A stretch of 64,000 bases of DNA, from positions 3,857,001 through 3,921,000 of the forward strand of contig NZ_CP111043.1 in the NCBI RefSeq assembly GCF_026250525.1, read 5' to 3'. The translations under genes were made by a program, and so were the position numbers. Below, piece by piece: positions 51,541-60,736 of this stretch (position 1 is its first letter; the number at the start of each line of letters is the position of its first letter). Origin of the DNA: Chondrinema litorale. Lineage in GTDB: Bacteria > Bacteroidota > Bacteroidia > Cytophagales > Flammeovirgaceae. The notes under the pieces are model-generated. The model worked only from the letters and a program-made list of their open reading frames with translations. It did not search any database and had not been told where the DNA came from.

Positions 51541-54003
51541 ATGATTAAAAATTACCTCAAAATAGCCGTTCGTAACCTCCAGCGTCAAAAAGTTTTTTCT
51601 TTTATCAATATCACCGGAATGAGCATAGGTATGGCCTGTTGTATATTGATTTTTTTGTTTATCAATGATGAGTTGAGTTACGATAATTTCCATAGTAAAA
51701 AAGAGAGAATACATCGGATTATCTATAACACTTCTAATGGGTTAACACTAGCCAGAGCACCCATTACACTTCAGCCTGTATTAACAGAATACTACCCAGA
51801 AATTGAAACTGCCGCCAGAGTTTTTATTCGTAATGCAAGTGTAATTATAGGTGATGTAAAAAAGGCTGAAAATAATGAAGACAAGGTATTTGAAGAAACG
51901 CAGGTAATGTTTACAGATCCATCAATTAAAGATATATTTACTTTTGAGCCTGTATCGGGTGATATAGATAGTTGGCTAGAAAAACCATTTACAGTGGTTT
52001 TAGATGAAGAAACAGCCATCAAATATTTTGGTGATGAAAATCCGGTAGGTAAAACGATCTATCTAAGAGGAGATAAGGCATTTACTGTAGCAGGTGTGGT
52101 AAAAGATTTTCCAGAGAATTCACATTTCCATTTCAATATACTTATTCCTTTTGAAAATATGTATGATCTGGAAAGTGACGATATCGCGCAGAGGATTGAA
52201 GACAACTTGACCAGAAACTGGATAATTTCTCATACAAGTACTTATGTTTTGCTAAAAGAGGGACAAATGTTGGAGTCTGTAAATAAGCATATGGAAAACA
52301 TGGTAAATGAATATGCTCCAGAAAGAATGCACTTGGGCCAGGTATTTAGTTTGCAACCACTCAAAGATATTCATTTACATTCTTCAGAAATAGGCTTAAA
52401 CCCAGAGTCTCAAGGTGACATACAATATATATATGTGTTTGGGGCTATCGCGATTATTACTTTGCTAATTGCATCATTCAATTTTATAAACTTGTCTACG
52501 GCTCAGTCTATAAGAAGAGCTAAAGAGGTTGGCATGCGTAAAGTAATGGGGGCAAAAGCGAAACATTTGTTTGCCCAGTTTCTTGGCGAATCTGTTGTAG
52601 TTTGTTTCTTTGGTTTTGTGCTCTCTCTAGGGCTAGTAAACTTAGTGTTGCCTCAAATGAATGATCTTACAGGCAAAGTACTGACGATTGCAGATATTCT
52701 CAACCCATTTAATTTATTCATTTTTATTGGTATTTTTCTAGTTACAGGAATTCTTGGTGGTAGCTATCCAGCTTTTTTTATTTCTAAATTAAACATGATT
52801 ACCACCTTAAAAGGGAAAGTCTCCACTAAACCTGGGCAGAAAATTAATTTTAGACAGCTGTTGGTAATTGTACAGTTTGCTGCCTCAATTATTCTAATTA
52901 CTGGTGCACTACTCATCTTTAAACAGTTAAACTTTTTGCTTAACAGACCACTTGGTTTTAAAACAGAGAAAATGCTAACTATTCCGCTTTTCTCTCAAAG
53001 TATTAATACAGTGTTTGGTGGTGTAAATGGTGAAATGAGACAGCGACTCAACACTTTTGAAGATGAACTTTTAAAGTTGCCAGATGTAAACGGTGTCACT
53101 TTATCTTCCGATTTACCTGGAATTAGTATTGTTTCAAGAATGGTTGATTTTGAGGGAAAAGAAGGCGAAGATCCTGTGTTTTCACCCATACTCTCTGTGG
53201 ATTATGATTTTGTTAAAACTTATAATTTAGAGCTTGCTTCAGGTAGAGATTTTAACATCGAAACAGGGACAGATCATACCAATGCAATGATAATTAATGA
53301 ACAAACTGTAAAAGAATTTAACTTCGGAAGTAATGAAGAAGCAATAGGAAAAGAAATAAATATCGAAGGTAAAGATGGTACTGTAATCGGTGTTATTAAA
53401 GACTTTCACTATATCAATCTTCGCTCACCAATAGGTACAATAATATTACACATTGGTGTGCCTCAATTTTCTCAACTTACAATAAGTCTTAACTCTGATA
53501 ATCTGCCAGAGTCTGTAGCCAGCATTGAAACCAAATGGAAAGCATTTTTTCCTGAAAAGACTTTTGAGTTTAATTTTTTAGATGAAAGCATTCTGAATAA
53601 TTATCAGGTAGAACGTAGGCTAGGAAATATTATAGCCGCTTTTGCCATATTAGCCATTTTTGTTTCTTGCTTGGGTTCTTATGGACTTATTATGCATAAT
53701 GCAAAACAAAGAGAAAAGGAAATAGGAGTAAGAAAAGTATTAGGCGCCAACTTTAGGCAGTTGGTAGTTTTACTCTTTAAAGACTTTACAATTTTATATG
53801 GATTGAGCTTTTTAATAGCTTTTCCAGTGATTTATTACTTTTCTGAAGAGTGGCTGAGTGATTTTAATTATAGAATAGGTTTGCCCTTAGATGTTTTTCT
53901 AATTGGTGGTTTTTTAACACTCTCAATTGTTTGGCTATCCATTAGTTTCCAGTCAATAAAAACTGCTTTACTCAGTCCAGTTAAGTGTCTGAGGGATGAA
54001 TAA
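51541..54003 (+). CDS. FtsX/MacB-type ABC transporter permease
   Basis: 820 residues. The N-terminus MIKNYLKIAVRNLQRQKVFS leads to a first membrane segment (about 20-40, ITGMSIGMACCILIFLFI). A periplasmic MacB-PCD-type domain (about 45-280) is followed by an FtsX membrane domain (three segments about 290-430, including FNFINLSTAQSIRRAKEVGMRKVMGA). The pattern repeats: a membrane segment at about 440, a second periplasmic domain, and a second FtsX domain (about 690-810; QREKEIGVRKVLGANFRQLVVLLF). Such 800-residue duplicated permeases of Bacteroidota work with a separate ATPase, not found here. They may extrude lipoproteins, peptides or toxic compounds; the substrate is unknown. Confidence 0.93.
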   Translation: MIKNYLKIAVRNLQRQKVFSFINITGMSIGMACCILIFLFINDELSYDNFHSKKERIHRIIYNTSNGLTLARAPITLQPVLTEYYPEIETAARVFIRNASVIIGDVKKAENNEDKVFEETQVMFTDPSIKDIFTFEPVSGDIDSWLEKPFTVVLDEETAIKYFGDENPVGKTIYLRGDKAFTVAGVVKDFPENSHFHFNILIPFENMYDLESDDIAQRIEDNLTRNWIISHTSTYVLLKEGQMLESVNKHMENMVNEYAPERMHLGQVFSLQPLKDIHLHSSEIGLNPESQGDIQYIYVFGAIAIITLLIASFNFINLSTAQSIRRAKEVGMRKVMGAKAKHLFAQFLGESVVVCFFGFVLSLGLVNLVLPQMNDLTGKVLTIADILNPFNLFIFIGIFLVTGILGGSYPAFFISKLNMITTLKGKVSTKPGQKINFRQLLVIVQFAASIILITGALLIFKQLNFLLNRPLGFKTEKMLTIPLFSQSINTVFGGVNGEMRQRLNTFEDELLKLPDVNGVTLSSDLPGISIVSRMVDFEGKEGEDPVFSPILSVDYDFVKTYNLELASGRDFNIETGTDHTNAMIINEQTVKEFNFGSNEEAIGKEINIEGKDGTVIGVIKDFHYINLRSPIGTIILHIGVPQFSQLTISLNSDNLPESVASIETKWKAFFPEKTFEFNFLDESILNNYQVERRLGNIIAAFAILAIFVSCLGSYGLIMHNAKQREKEIGVRKVLGANFRQLVVLLFKDFTILYGLSFLIAFPVIYYFSEEWLSDFNYRIGLPLDVFLIGGFLTLSIVWLSISFQSIKTALLSPVKCLRDE

Positions 54004-54018
54004 ACTATAAGAAATAAA

Positions 54019-54042
54019 AAAAGCGTCATTAACGACGCTTTT
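54019..54042. terminator. Bidirectional terminator
   Basis: AAAAGCGTC (54019-54027) and GACGCTTTT (54034-54042) form a perfect 9-bp stem with A and T ends between the permease gene (stop 54003) and the convergent OmpH-like gene (stop 54065). Confidence 0.85.
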
Positions 54043-54064
54043 CTTATTAATAATGTATGGTAAA

Positions 54065-54694
54065 TTATTTTGATTCTTCAGTTTCTGAGTCTCCTTCAGT
54101 TTTAGTTGTGTCATATTCTGAATTAAGACCATCTAAAATAACTTGTGTGATGTTTAATGCATCCTGAGCTAACCAAATGCTTTCTCCTTCACGATAATTG
54201 AAGATGATATCAAATTTATTGTCAGCGTTATACTTTTTCAAATATTCTAAAATATTGTTGTATAACTTCTGGTTCAAGTCTCTTTCTTCTTCTAATAAAC
54301 CAGTAGAAACAGTTTGTTGGTAATCCTGATACTGCTGTTGCTTATTAGCTAAATCTCTTTGCAAAGTGTTAAATTCATTTTGAGATAATAAGTTAGCCTG
54401 AGCTCTTCTTTGAAAGCTTACTAATTCTCTTTCTAAAGATTGACCTCTTGTTTCAAGTTGTTTTGCAGCTTTATCCCTTTTGACCATAAACTGCTGATTA
54501 AGCTCTTCGTACAGTTTATAATTTTGCACAAGCGTATCGAAGTTTACATAAGCTATTTTTCCAGCTTCTGTTACCGATCCTGTTTTGCTTGAGGAAGAAT
54601 CACTTTTATCTGATTTTCCAGAAAACTGCCCAATGTAAAGGGGAATTAACGCTACGATGGCTATCGCTCCAAGTATTGTTCCTAGATTTTTCAC
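54065..54694 (-). CDS. OmpH/Skp-family periplasmic chaperone-like protein
   Basis: 209 residues. A hydrophobic N-terminal segment (about 5-22) lacks an obvious cleavage site and may act as an anchor. A Ser-rich linker leads to the OmpH core: KIAYVNFDTLVQNYKLYEELN (about 46-66), a long coiled coil (about 68-150; KRDKAAKQLETRGQSLERELVSF), and a closing beta segment (KKYNADNKFDIIFNYREGESIWLAQDALNIT). Skp proteins hold unfolded outer-membrane proteins in the periplasm. The acidic C-terminal tail is unusual for a cationic Skp. Its leader contains a hairpin (54727-54748) below a -7-like box at 54764-54771. Confidence 0.88.
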   Translation of the reverse strand: MKNLGTILGAIAIVALIPLYIGQFSGKSDKSDSSSSKTGSVTEAGKIAYVNFDTLVQNYKLYEELNQQFMVKRDKAAKQLETRGQSLERELVSFQRRAQANLLSQNEFNTLQRDLANKQQQYQDYQQTVSTGLLEEERDLNQKLYNNILEYLKKYNADNKFDIIFNYREGESIWLAQDALNITQVILDGLNSEYDTTKTEGDSETEESK

Positions 54695-54726
54695 TTCAGT
54701 ATCTCATGTTTAAATTTAACGCTTCT

Positions 54727-54752
54727 AAAAAAGGCCTATGCCTTTTTTTTTT
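54727..54752 (-). promoter_or_regulatory. Terminator-like hairpin in the ompH-like leader
   Basis: AAAAAAGGC (54727-54735) and GCCTTTTTT (54740-54748) form a 9-bp stem with a CTAT loop; A and T runs make it terminator-like on both strands. It lies between the likely minus-strand promoter and the start codon at 54694, so it may attenuate the OmpH-like gene, or block read-through toward the M14 gene. Confidence 0.4.
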
Positions 54753-54763
54753 AAAGTTGACCG

Positions 54764-54771
54764 CAAATGTA
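54764..54771 (-). promoter_or_regulatory. -7-like box for the ompH-like gene
   Basis: CAAATGTA reads TACATTTG on the minus strand, fitting TAnnTTTG, about 70 nt before the ATG. No -33 TTTG is correctly spaced. Confidence 0.35.
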
Positions 54772-54800
54772 ACATTATTAATATTTATTATAAAATTATC

Positions 54801-57383
54801 ATGTTGAGAAAGTTCCCTATTTTAATATTCATTATCATAACTCACGCTATTTATGCGCAACCAGCATTAGATTTAAGCTATTATTTACCTCAAGATATCC
54901 AATATAACCCAGATATTCCAACACCTAAATCTATTATTGGTCATGAAGTTGGCGAATGGCATGTTACACACGATCGGTTAGTATATTATATGAAAGCACT
55001 GGCTGAATCTTCTGACAGGGTTACAATTGAAGAAACTGGCCGAACTTATGAAGGCAGACCGCAATTATTATTGACTATTACCACACCAGAAAATCAAAAA
55101 AACATTGAAGAGATCAGACAAAAACATCTGCTCCTCTCGGATAAAGATAAGGCATCTGGAGTAGATATCGAAAATATGCCTGTAGTAATCTGGATGGGCT
55201 ACAGTATTCATGGTAACGAACCAAGCGGCGCTAATGCCTCATTGGCAGTTGCTTATTATTTGGCAGCGGCTCAGGGAGAAGAGATTGAAAGTGCATTGAG
55301 TAATTCAGTAATTTTATTTGATCCCAGTTATAACCCAGATGGTTTAAACCGATTTGCAACTTGGGTAAATATGCACAAGGGAAAAACGGAGGTTTCAGAC
55401 GAAAATACTAGAGAACTTAATGAAGTTTGGCCAGGTGGTAGAACCAATCACTATTGGTTCGATTTAAATCGTGATTGGTTATATGTTCAACATCCAGAAT
55501 CTAGAAATAGAGTGAAGAAATTTCAGGAGTGGATGCCAAATATTCTTACCGATCACCACGAGATGGGCTCAAATTCAACCTTCTTTTTTCAGCCGGGGGC
55601 TTTATCGAGAGTAAACCCGAATACACCACTCAAAAATTTTGAACTTACCAAGAAAATTGGTCAGTATCATGTAGAAGCATTAGATGGTATTCAATCTTTG
55701 TATTTCTCAGAAGAGAATTACGATGATTTTTACTACGGAAAGGGGTCCACTTATCCTGATGTACAAGGCAGTATAGGTATTTTGTTTGAGCAGGCAAGCT
55801 CAAGAGGGCATGCACACGATTCTGATAATGGTGTATTGAGGTTTCCATTTACAATAAGAAACCATGTAACTACAGCTTTATCAACATTTAAAGCAGGTAT
55901 CGAAATGAGAAAAGAGCTATTGGAGTTTCAGCAGAATTTTTATGCTAAAGCTGTTGAGCGAGCAGATGCTGATCCTGTAAAAGCGATTGTATATGGTTCT
56001 TCTGATGATGCAGCAAAGAATTATCACTTTACTAAAATATTGCTTCAACATAAAGTCGATATTTATGAAGTAAACGAAGATTTTCAGGCAAATGGAAAAA
56101 CTTTTGAGAAGGGTAGCTCTTACTTAATTCCTCTCAATCAATCTCAATACTCACTTATTAAAGGTGTTTTTAGTACCCAAACTAAATTTGCTGATAGTTT
56201 ATTCTACGATATTTCTGCTTGGACGCTGCCTTACACCTTTAACTTACCATATGCAGAATTAGGAAAAGGTATTGCAAGTTCTGTTTCGTTAGGAGATAAG
56301 GTAACAGATATAGCATTTAAAGAGGGCGAAGTAATAGGAGGCACATCTACTTATGCTTATGCATTCGATTGGGATGGATATTATGCACCAAGAACTTTGT
56401 ATAAATTATTAGAAAAAGGAATAAAAGCACAAGTTACTACAAATCCTTTTTCTGCTAAATCGGGTGAAAAGCAGCACGCTTTCACTTATGGAAGTATCCT
56501 TATTCCACTTGGTATTCAAGATCTATCAGCAGATGAGATTTATACTTTAATAAGTAAAGTAAGCAAAGAAGATGGTGTTGACTTTTATGCTATAAATAGT
56601 GGCTATGCTTCAACAGGTTCTGATTTAGGCAGTAGAAACTTCTTAAAAGTAGAAAAGCCAAGAACCATGTTAATGGTAGGAGATGGTGTAAGAAGTTACG
56701 AAGCAGGCGAAGTTTGGCATTTAATGGACGAAAGGTTTGAAATGCCAATTTCATTAGTTGAAACCGCTGATGTTAATCGTATCGATCTTTCAACATACAA
56801 CAAAATTGTAATGGTAAGTGGTAGCTATAGTAGCTTGTCTAGTTCAGGAATCGAAAAGCTAAAATCGTGGGTGAGAGCTGGTAATACTTTAATTCTGATA
56901 AAAGGTGCTGTTTCTTGGGCAAACAATAATGGTTTAGTGAATCTGGAATTTGTAAAAGGTGGTAACAGCGATAAATATAATACTAGACCTTATGCTAATT
57001 ATGGAAACGATAGAGGGGCTAAAGTAACTGGCGGAGCTATTTTTAGTGCAAAACTCGATATTACTCATCCATTAGGTTATGGCTATAGAGATGAGGTAAT
57101 TCCAATTTTCAGAAGTGGTAATATGTCAATCAGAAAACATGAGAATCCTTATGCTACACCATTAATTTATACTGATGCACCATTATTGAGTGGTTATGTA
57201 CATCCGGATAATTATGAGAGAATTAAAGGTTCAGCTGGAATTTTGATTGATAACTTAGGTAGGGGAAAGGTAATTTCTATGGTAGACAACCCTAACTTTC
57301 GAGCATTTTGGTATGGTACCAACAAATTATTTTTTAATGCATTGTATTTTGGTAATATCATTTCAAGTGGAACAGCCAGATAG
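54801..57383 (+). CDS. M14-family zinc carboxypeptidase, exported
   Basis: 860 residues from ATG 54801; an in-frame start at 54738 would place a poly-Phe/Lys stretch before the signal peptide and is not used. Signal peptide about 1-19 (ending HAIYAQ). The M14 domain (about 50-350) has the zinc-binding HGNEPSG (His and Glu) in WMGYSIHGNEPSGANASL, an active-site segment SYNPDGLNRFATWVN, FDLNRDWLYVQHPES, and a third His in TDHHEMGSN. The last 200 residues resemble a class I glutamine amidotransferase-like fold, seen in large Bacteroidota M14 peptidases. It cleaves peptides in the periplasm or outside. An IS982 element begins 19 nt after its stop codon and splits it from its terminator. Confidence 0.92.
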   Translation: MLRKFPILIFIIITHAIYAQPALDLSYYLPQDIQYNPDIPTPKSIIGHEVGEWHVTHDRLVYYMKALAESSDRVTIEETGRTYEGRPQLLLTITTPENQKNIEEIRQKHLLLSDKDKASGVDIENMPVVIWMGYSIHGNEPSGANASLAVAYYLAAAQGEEIESALSNSVILFDPSYNPDGLNRFATWVNMHKGKTEVSDENTRELNEVWPGGRTNHYWFDLNRDWLYVQHPESRNRVKKFQEWMPNILTDHHEMGSNSTFFFQPGALSRVNPNTPLKNFELTKKIGQYHVEALDGIQSLYFSEENYDDFYYGKGSTYPDVQGSIGILFEQASSRGHAHDSDNGVLRFPFTIRNHVTTALSTFKAGIEMRKELLEFQQNFYAKAVERADADPVKAIVYGSSDDAAKNYHFTKILLQHKVDIYEVNEDFQANGKTFEKGSSYLIPLNQSQYSLIKGVFSTQTKFADSLFYDISAWTLPYTFNLPYAELGKGIASSVSLGDKVTDIAFKEGEVIGGTSTYAYAFDWDGYYAPRTLYKLLEKGIKAQVTTNPFSAKSGEKQHAFTYGSILIPLGIQDLSADEIYTLISKVSKEDGVDFYAINSGYASTGSDLGSRNFLKVEKPRTMLMVGDGVRSYEAGEVWHLMDERFEMPISLVETADVNRIDLSTYNKIVMVSGSYSSLSSSGIEKLKSWVRAGNTLILIKGAVSWANNNGLVNLEFVKGGNSDKYNTRPYANYGNDRGAKVTGGAIFSAKLDITHPLGYGYRDEVIPIFRSGNMSIRKHENPYATPLIYTDAPLLSGYVHPDNYERIKGSAGILIDNLGRGKVISMVDNPNFRAFWYGTNKLFFNALYFGNIISSGTAR

Positions 57384-57396
57384 TTTTTAATTTAAA

Positions 57397-57402
57397 TAGT
57401 TA
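57397..57402. repeat. Left copy of the IS target-site duplication
   Basis: TAGTTA directly before the left IS end; repeated at 58316-58321. If the element begins one base later, the copy is 7 nt (TAGTTAA). Confidence 0.75.
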
Positions 57403-57416
57403 ACCCAAGTTGCGGT

Positions 57417-58235
57417 TTACAAAGATTTATGAATAGTGAAGGCAAAAATGAAGAGCACGATCTTAAGGATGAACCCTTGGGCAGTGACGGCATGGATTTT
57501 CAAAGGGAACCATGCCAAGATCTCAGAGAAAGTGGTCTCGATCCTTTTTCGCATCATGTCCTTCAAGTATGCCATGGCCGGATGGTCTGGCCTTTTGGAA
57601 TTTGACTTTCGGACCGCGAGTAGGTGGATGTGCTCAAGTTCTTTGTAATAATCTTCTGTCTCATAGTCTGTATAGGCACTATCGGCGAACAGCTCACTGT
57701 CAGGGGGCAAATCGATATCCATACTCTTGAACGCGGTTATGTCATGGTAAGAGCCCGCACAGATGAAGTATTCGACCGGGATGCCGTCCGAAGTGGCGAT
57801 GACCTGGACCTTAAAGCCATAGAAGTACTCCCTTTTGGACATGTTCTTCCCTCTATAGGCCTTGTCGCCGAGCAGTCTGCAGTTGTTTATCCGGATGTTT
57901 TTGCAAACGGCGACCGGGAAAGAATCGATGAGGTACCGGCTATCGGTGTTCAGTTCTTTTATGGCCTGGCCGAGGGCAAAAAACAAGCTTGAGATTGTTG
58001 GCGCGAGCCGATGCAGATGGCGGTTGAAATTGGATTTGTCGGGAAAATCAAACTGGTGGCCCTCTCTTAGATAAGCCCGTGCCCTTACATAGTTGCAACC
58101 GAAAAACCTGGCGGCCACAATGGCAGTGGTGATGATCTGGGCATCTGTCAGCTTGCGCATATGTCCCTCTTTTGGGCGCCCGATTTTTAGATAATCGTCA
58201 AGAAAACAGTAAATTGCGATGGTGAAGTCTTCCAT
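57417..58235 (-). CDS. IS982-family transposase
   Basis: 272 residues, normal for the family. DDE catalytic residues are readable: first Asp in YLIDSFPVAVC (about 104), second Asp in LFADSAYTDYE (about 190) and Glu in RKRIETTFSEIL (about 232). IS982 transposases typically show the same IDSFP and ADSAY sequences. The frame is unbroken. The stop lies just inside the left inverted repeat. Its start codon is embedded in a hairpin (58233-58268), discussed separately. G+C-richer codon use differs from all neighbours, consistent with horizontal acquisition. Confidence 0.95.
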   Translation of the reverse strand: MEDFTIAIYCFLDDYLKIGRPKEGHMRKLTDAQIITTAIVAARFFGCNYVRARAYLREGHQFDFPDKSNFNRHLHRLAPTISSLFFALGQAIKELNTDSRYLIDSFPVAVCKNIRINNCRLLGDKAYRGKNMSKREYFYGFKVQVIATSDGIPVEYFICAGSYHDITAFKSMDIDLPPDSELFADSAYTDYETEDYYKELEHIHLLAVRKSNSKRPDHPAMAYLKDMMRKRIETTFSEILAWFPLKIHAVTAQGFILKIVLFIFAFTIHKSL

Positions 58236-58268
58236 TGTAAATTAGGTTTGGCGACTAAAATTTACAAT
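58233..58268 (-). promoter_or_regulatory. Hairpin covering the transposase start codon
   Basis: On the transposase mRNA, ATTGTAAATT pairs perfectly with AATTTACAAT (10 bp, plus-strand 58259-58268 with 58234-58243) around a 15-nt loop. The last two bases of the 3' arm are the A and T of the ATG. In RNA copied from outside the element, this would hide the start codon. Confidence 0.5.
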
Positions 58269-58315
58269 TAATTGGTTGACTTCACTTTATTTTCATCATA
58301 TATCGCAACTTGAAT

Positions 58316-58321
58316 TAGTTA
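58316..58321. repeat. Right copy of the IS target-site duplication
   Basis: TAGTTA directly after the right IS end, matching 57397-57402. Confidence 0.75.
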
Positions 58322-58339
58322 ATAAAACATACATTAAGG

Positions 58340-58378
58340 CAGGGAAGTAAATGAGAATTTATTTCCCTGATTTTGTTT
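58340..58378 (+). terminator. Terminator, probably the original one of the M14 gene
   Basis: CAGGGAAGTAAAT (58340-58352) pairs with ATTTATTTCCCTG (58357-58369), 13 bp including one G-T pair, around a GAGA tetraloop, then ATTTTGTTT. Without the IS it would stand about 37 nt after the M14 stop codon. The rest of 58322-58624 (303 bp) shows no gene and no clear promoter. Confidence 0.75.
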
Positions 58379-58624
58379 GCTGCTATTAGATATTATGTAC
58401 ATTTAAGAATACAAGGAAGGATATAGATGAATATCTTTCTGATTTTTGTTTTCTGAATCAATAAGTTCTTTTATTGGTTATATTTAAAATTATAATAATA
58501 AAGAAAGACATCAACTGATAAGTTTCAGATCAGTAAAATTGATAGCATCCATAAGTTCTTTATAGGATACTTATTTTTTGAGTTTGTTGTTAATTAGGTG
58601 TAGATTATTTTTTGATATTTTTTT

Positions 58625-60670
58625 ATGAATTTTCTTCTCCCTTCTTACTTAATCGGATTATCGCTAATTGCCGTACCGGTAATTATACATTTCTTTAATT
58701 TTCAAAGAGCTAAGAAAGTTTATTTTACCAATGTAGCTTTTTTGAGTTCTGTAAAAGACATTACTAACTCAAGAAATAAGTTGAAAAACTTGTTGGTATT
58801 ATTAGCCAGAGTACTGTTTATCACATTTCTTGTTTTGGCTTTTGCTAGACCATTTATTCCTAATAAAAATGCTGGCGACCTCAACAATAGCAACTATGTG
58901 AGTATCTATATGGATAACTCTTATAGTTTGCAAAATGAATACAACGAAAAAAGACTTTTTGATTTGGGTGTTTCTTACGTAGATCAAATCTCTTCTATAT
59001 TTTCAAGCAATACGCTTTTTCAATTAGTAGATAATAGTCTAGAAGGAAATCTCAGTTTTTTCTATGAAAAAGATCGGTTGAATGAAAAGCTTTATGAATT
59101 GAATTTTAGTAATTCAGGTAGAAATCTTGATCATATTTTAACTCGGCAACTACAAGCAGTAGATGATAATGGAGCAAAATCTGGAAACCATATTTTCTGG
59201 ATATCTGATTTCCAAAAATCTTCAATTGGAGATTTAAGTTCTCTTGTGCCAGATTCATTAAATAACTTTTACTTAGTGCCTTTGCAGGCCAACAGAAAAA
59301 CTAATATTTATATAGATTCTGTTTGGTTAGATAACCCATTCATCAAACAACAGGAAAATAACCAGCTTTATGTAAAAGTAATTAACTACGGAGATGAGGA
59401 AGTTGAAAATCGTTCTATTAAACTTTATATAGACGATAAACAGGTTTCAAGTACAACTTTGAGTTTGGGTGCAGGTGAGAGCAAAGAGCTTGAGCTTACT
59501 TTTGCAGTAAGTGATGCAGGTGAGAAAAACTGTAAACTTGAGTTAGAAGATTTTCCAGTATCTTTTGATAATGAGTTCTATTTTATTCTGAAGGTAGCAC
59601 CAAAAATTAGGATAATAAATGTACATGATGGTAGATATTCTTTCGTGCCAAATGTGTATGGGAATGAGTCGTTTTTTGAGGTGATTAATTTTGATGTGAA
59701 TGCCTTAGATTACAATGTTTTAAATTCGGCTGATTTAATTGTTCTGGAAAATTTACATGAAATAGATAATGCATTATTAATTGCATTGCAAAGAGCTATA
59801 AATAATGGAACATCGCTGGCAGTTTTTCCAGATATTGATGCAGATATAACTTCTTTCGGTTCTTTGGTAGATTTACCAATAACTGCTGTAAGACCGGTTA
59901 AAGTGGATAATGCTTACCAGCAAACAAGTTTGAAAGTACCTGAAAATGAAAATCCATTTTTTGAAGGTGTTTTTGAAAAGGTATCTTTTAACATGAGTAT
60001 GCCAAAAGCTGCTGCAGTTATGGACTGGCCAAACATTGGTAATAACTTACTCAGATATAGAAATGAAAAGCCTTTCTTATCTGTAATTGAGAATCGAAAT
60101 AGCAAAGTTTATTTGTTTTCAACAGCATTAAATCCTGAGCTAACAGATTTTCCAAGACATGCACTTTTTGTTCCTGTAATGTATAAAATTGCAATTTCGA
60201 GTAAGCTCAAAAACAATAGATTAGCATATTCATTTAATGAAAATATTGCTAGCATCGAACTGGATTCATTTGCTAAGAATGATATTTTTAAGCTGAAATA
60301 CGAAGACTTTGAGTTAATCCCTTCACAAAGAATAGTTGATAATCAGCTTTTAATAAACATCCCTAAAAACAATATAGAAGCAGGGAATTATCTAGTGGAA
60401 GAAACCAATTCTCAAGATTTGTTTGGAAGTATAGCTTTTAACTACGATAAATCTGAGTCTGAATTAGATTATTATTCAAGTGACGAATTGAGTGAGTTAT
60501 TCAAGTCTTATCCTAATGTTCAGATATTTAATTCTTCTGAAGTAGATGACTTTACTAAAGAATTTAGCACAAGAAATATAGCAAAACCACTTTGGAGATA
60601 TGCTTTATTATTAGCGCTATTTTTCTTATTGTTAGAAGTATTATTGATCAGATTTTGGAAGAAAACGTAA
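58625..60670 (+). CDS. BatA-domain membrane protein
   Basis: 681 residues. The N-terminus fits the TIGR02226 BatA N-terminal domain: MNFLLPSYLIGLSLIAVPVI, then HFFNFQRAKKVYFTNVAFL, then a second membrane segment about 56-76 (NLLVLLARVLFITFLVLAFARPFIP in family form). A vWA-like region without a clear MIDAS follows (SIYMDNSYSLQNE at about 98), then a CARDB-like beta domain (about 205-300) and further beta-rich parts; a last membrane segment is near 660-678. Such proteins are inner-membrane proteins with a large periplasmic part, linked in Bacteroidota to the Bat aerotolerance/envelope system. No batB/batD or MoxR gene is next to it. Confidence 0.88.
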   Translation: MNFLLPSYLIGLSLIAVPVIIHFFNFQRAKKVYFTNVAFLSSVKDITNSRNKLKNLLVLLARVLFITFLVLAFARPFIPNKNAGDLNNSNYVSIYMDNSYSLQNEYNEKRLFDLGVSYVDQISSIFSSNTLFQLVDNSLEGNLSFFYEKDRLNEKLYELNFSNSGRNLDHILTRQLQAVDDNGAKSGNHIFWISDFQKSSIGDLSSLVPDSLNNFYLVPLQANRKTNIYIDSVWLDNPFIKQQENNQLYVKVINYGDEEVENRSIKLYIDDKQVSSTTLSLGAGESKELELTFAVSDAGEKNCKLELEDFPVSFDNEFYFILKVAPKIRIINVHDGRYSFVPNVYGNESFFEVINFDVNALDYNVLNSADLIVLENLHEIDNALLIALQRAINNGTSLAVFPDIDADITSFGSLVDLPITAVRPVKVDNAYQQTSLKVPENENPFFEGVFEKVSFNMSMPKAAAVMDWPNIGNNLLRYRNEKPFLSVIENRNSKVYLFSTALNPELTDFPRHALFVPVMYKIAISSKLKNNRLAYSFNENIASIELDSFAKNDIFKLKYEDFELIPSQRIVDNQLLINIPKNNIEAGNYLVEETNSQDLFGSIAFNYDKSESELDYYSSDELSELFKSYPNVQIFNSSEVDDFTKEFSTRNIAKPLWRYALLLALFFLLLEVLLIRFWKKT

Positions 60671-60706
60671 AAACAATCCTGTAAAACAGAAAAAATTGAA
60701 GTCTCG

Positions 60707-60736
60707 AATCCAGTAATTTATTACTGGATTTTTTTT
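60707..60736 (+). terminator. Terminator of the BatA-type gene
   Basis: AATCCAGTAA (60707-60716) and TTACTGGATT (60721-60730) form a perfect 10-bp stem with a TTTA loop and a T-run to 60736. Confidence 0.9.

Larger units (their letters stand above)
57403..58315 (-). mobile_element. IS982-family insertion sequence, complete
   Basis: A 913-bp element with one intact transposase gene reading leftward. The ends are ACCCAAGTTGCG (57403-57414) and CGCAACTTGAAT (58304-58315); as inverted repeats they match at 10 of 12 positions, with weaker similarity further inside. A direct repeat TAGTTA flanks it (57397-57402, 58316-58321). The inside is visibly richer in G and C than the surroundings, a sign of foreign origin. 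Ends, duplication and an intact gene suggest recent insertion and possible activity. Confidence 0.93.

Noticed and set aside
54738..54800. Upstream start for the M14 peptidase
   Set aside because: The extra residues precede the signal peptide and come from a terminator-like hairpin.
57436..58074. Open frames on the plus strand inside the IS (57436-57648, 57512-57730, 57624-57992, 57862-58074)
   Set aside because: They are antisense to an intact transposase with DDE residues; their products show no family features.
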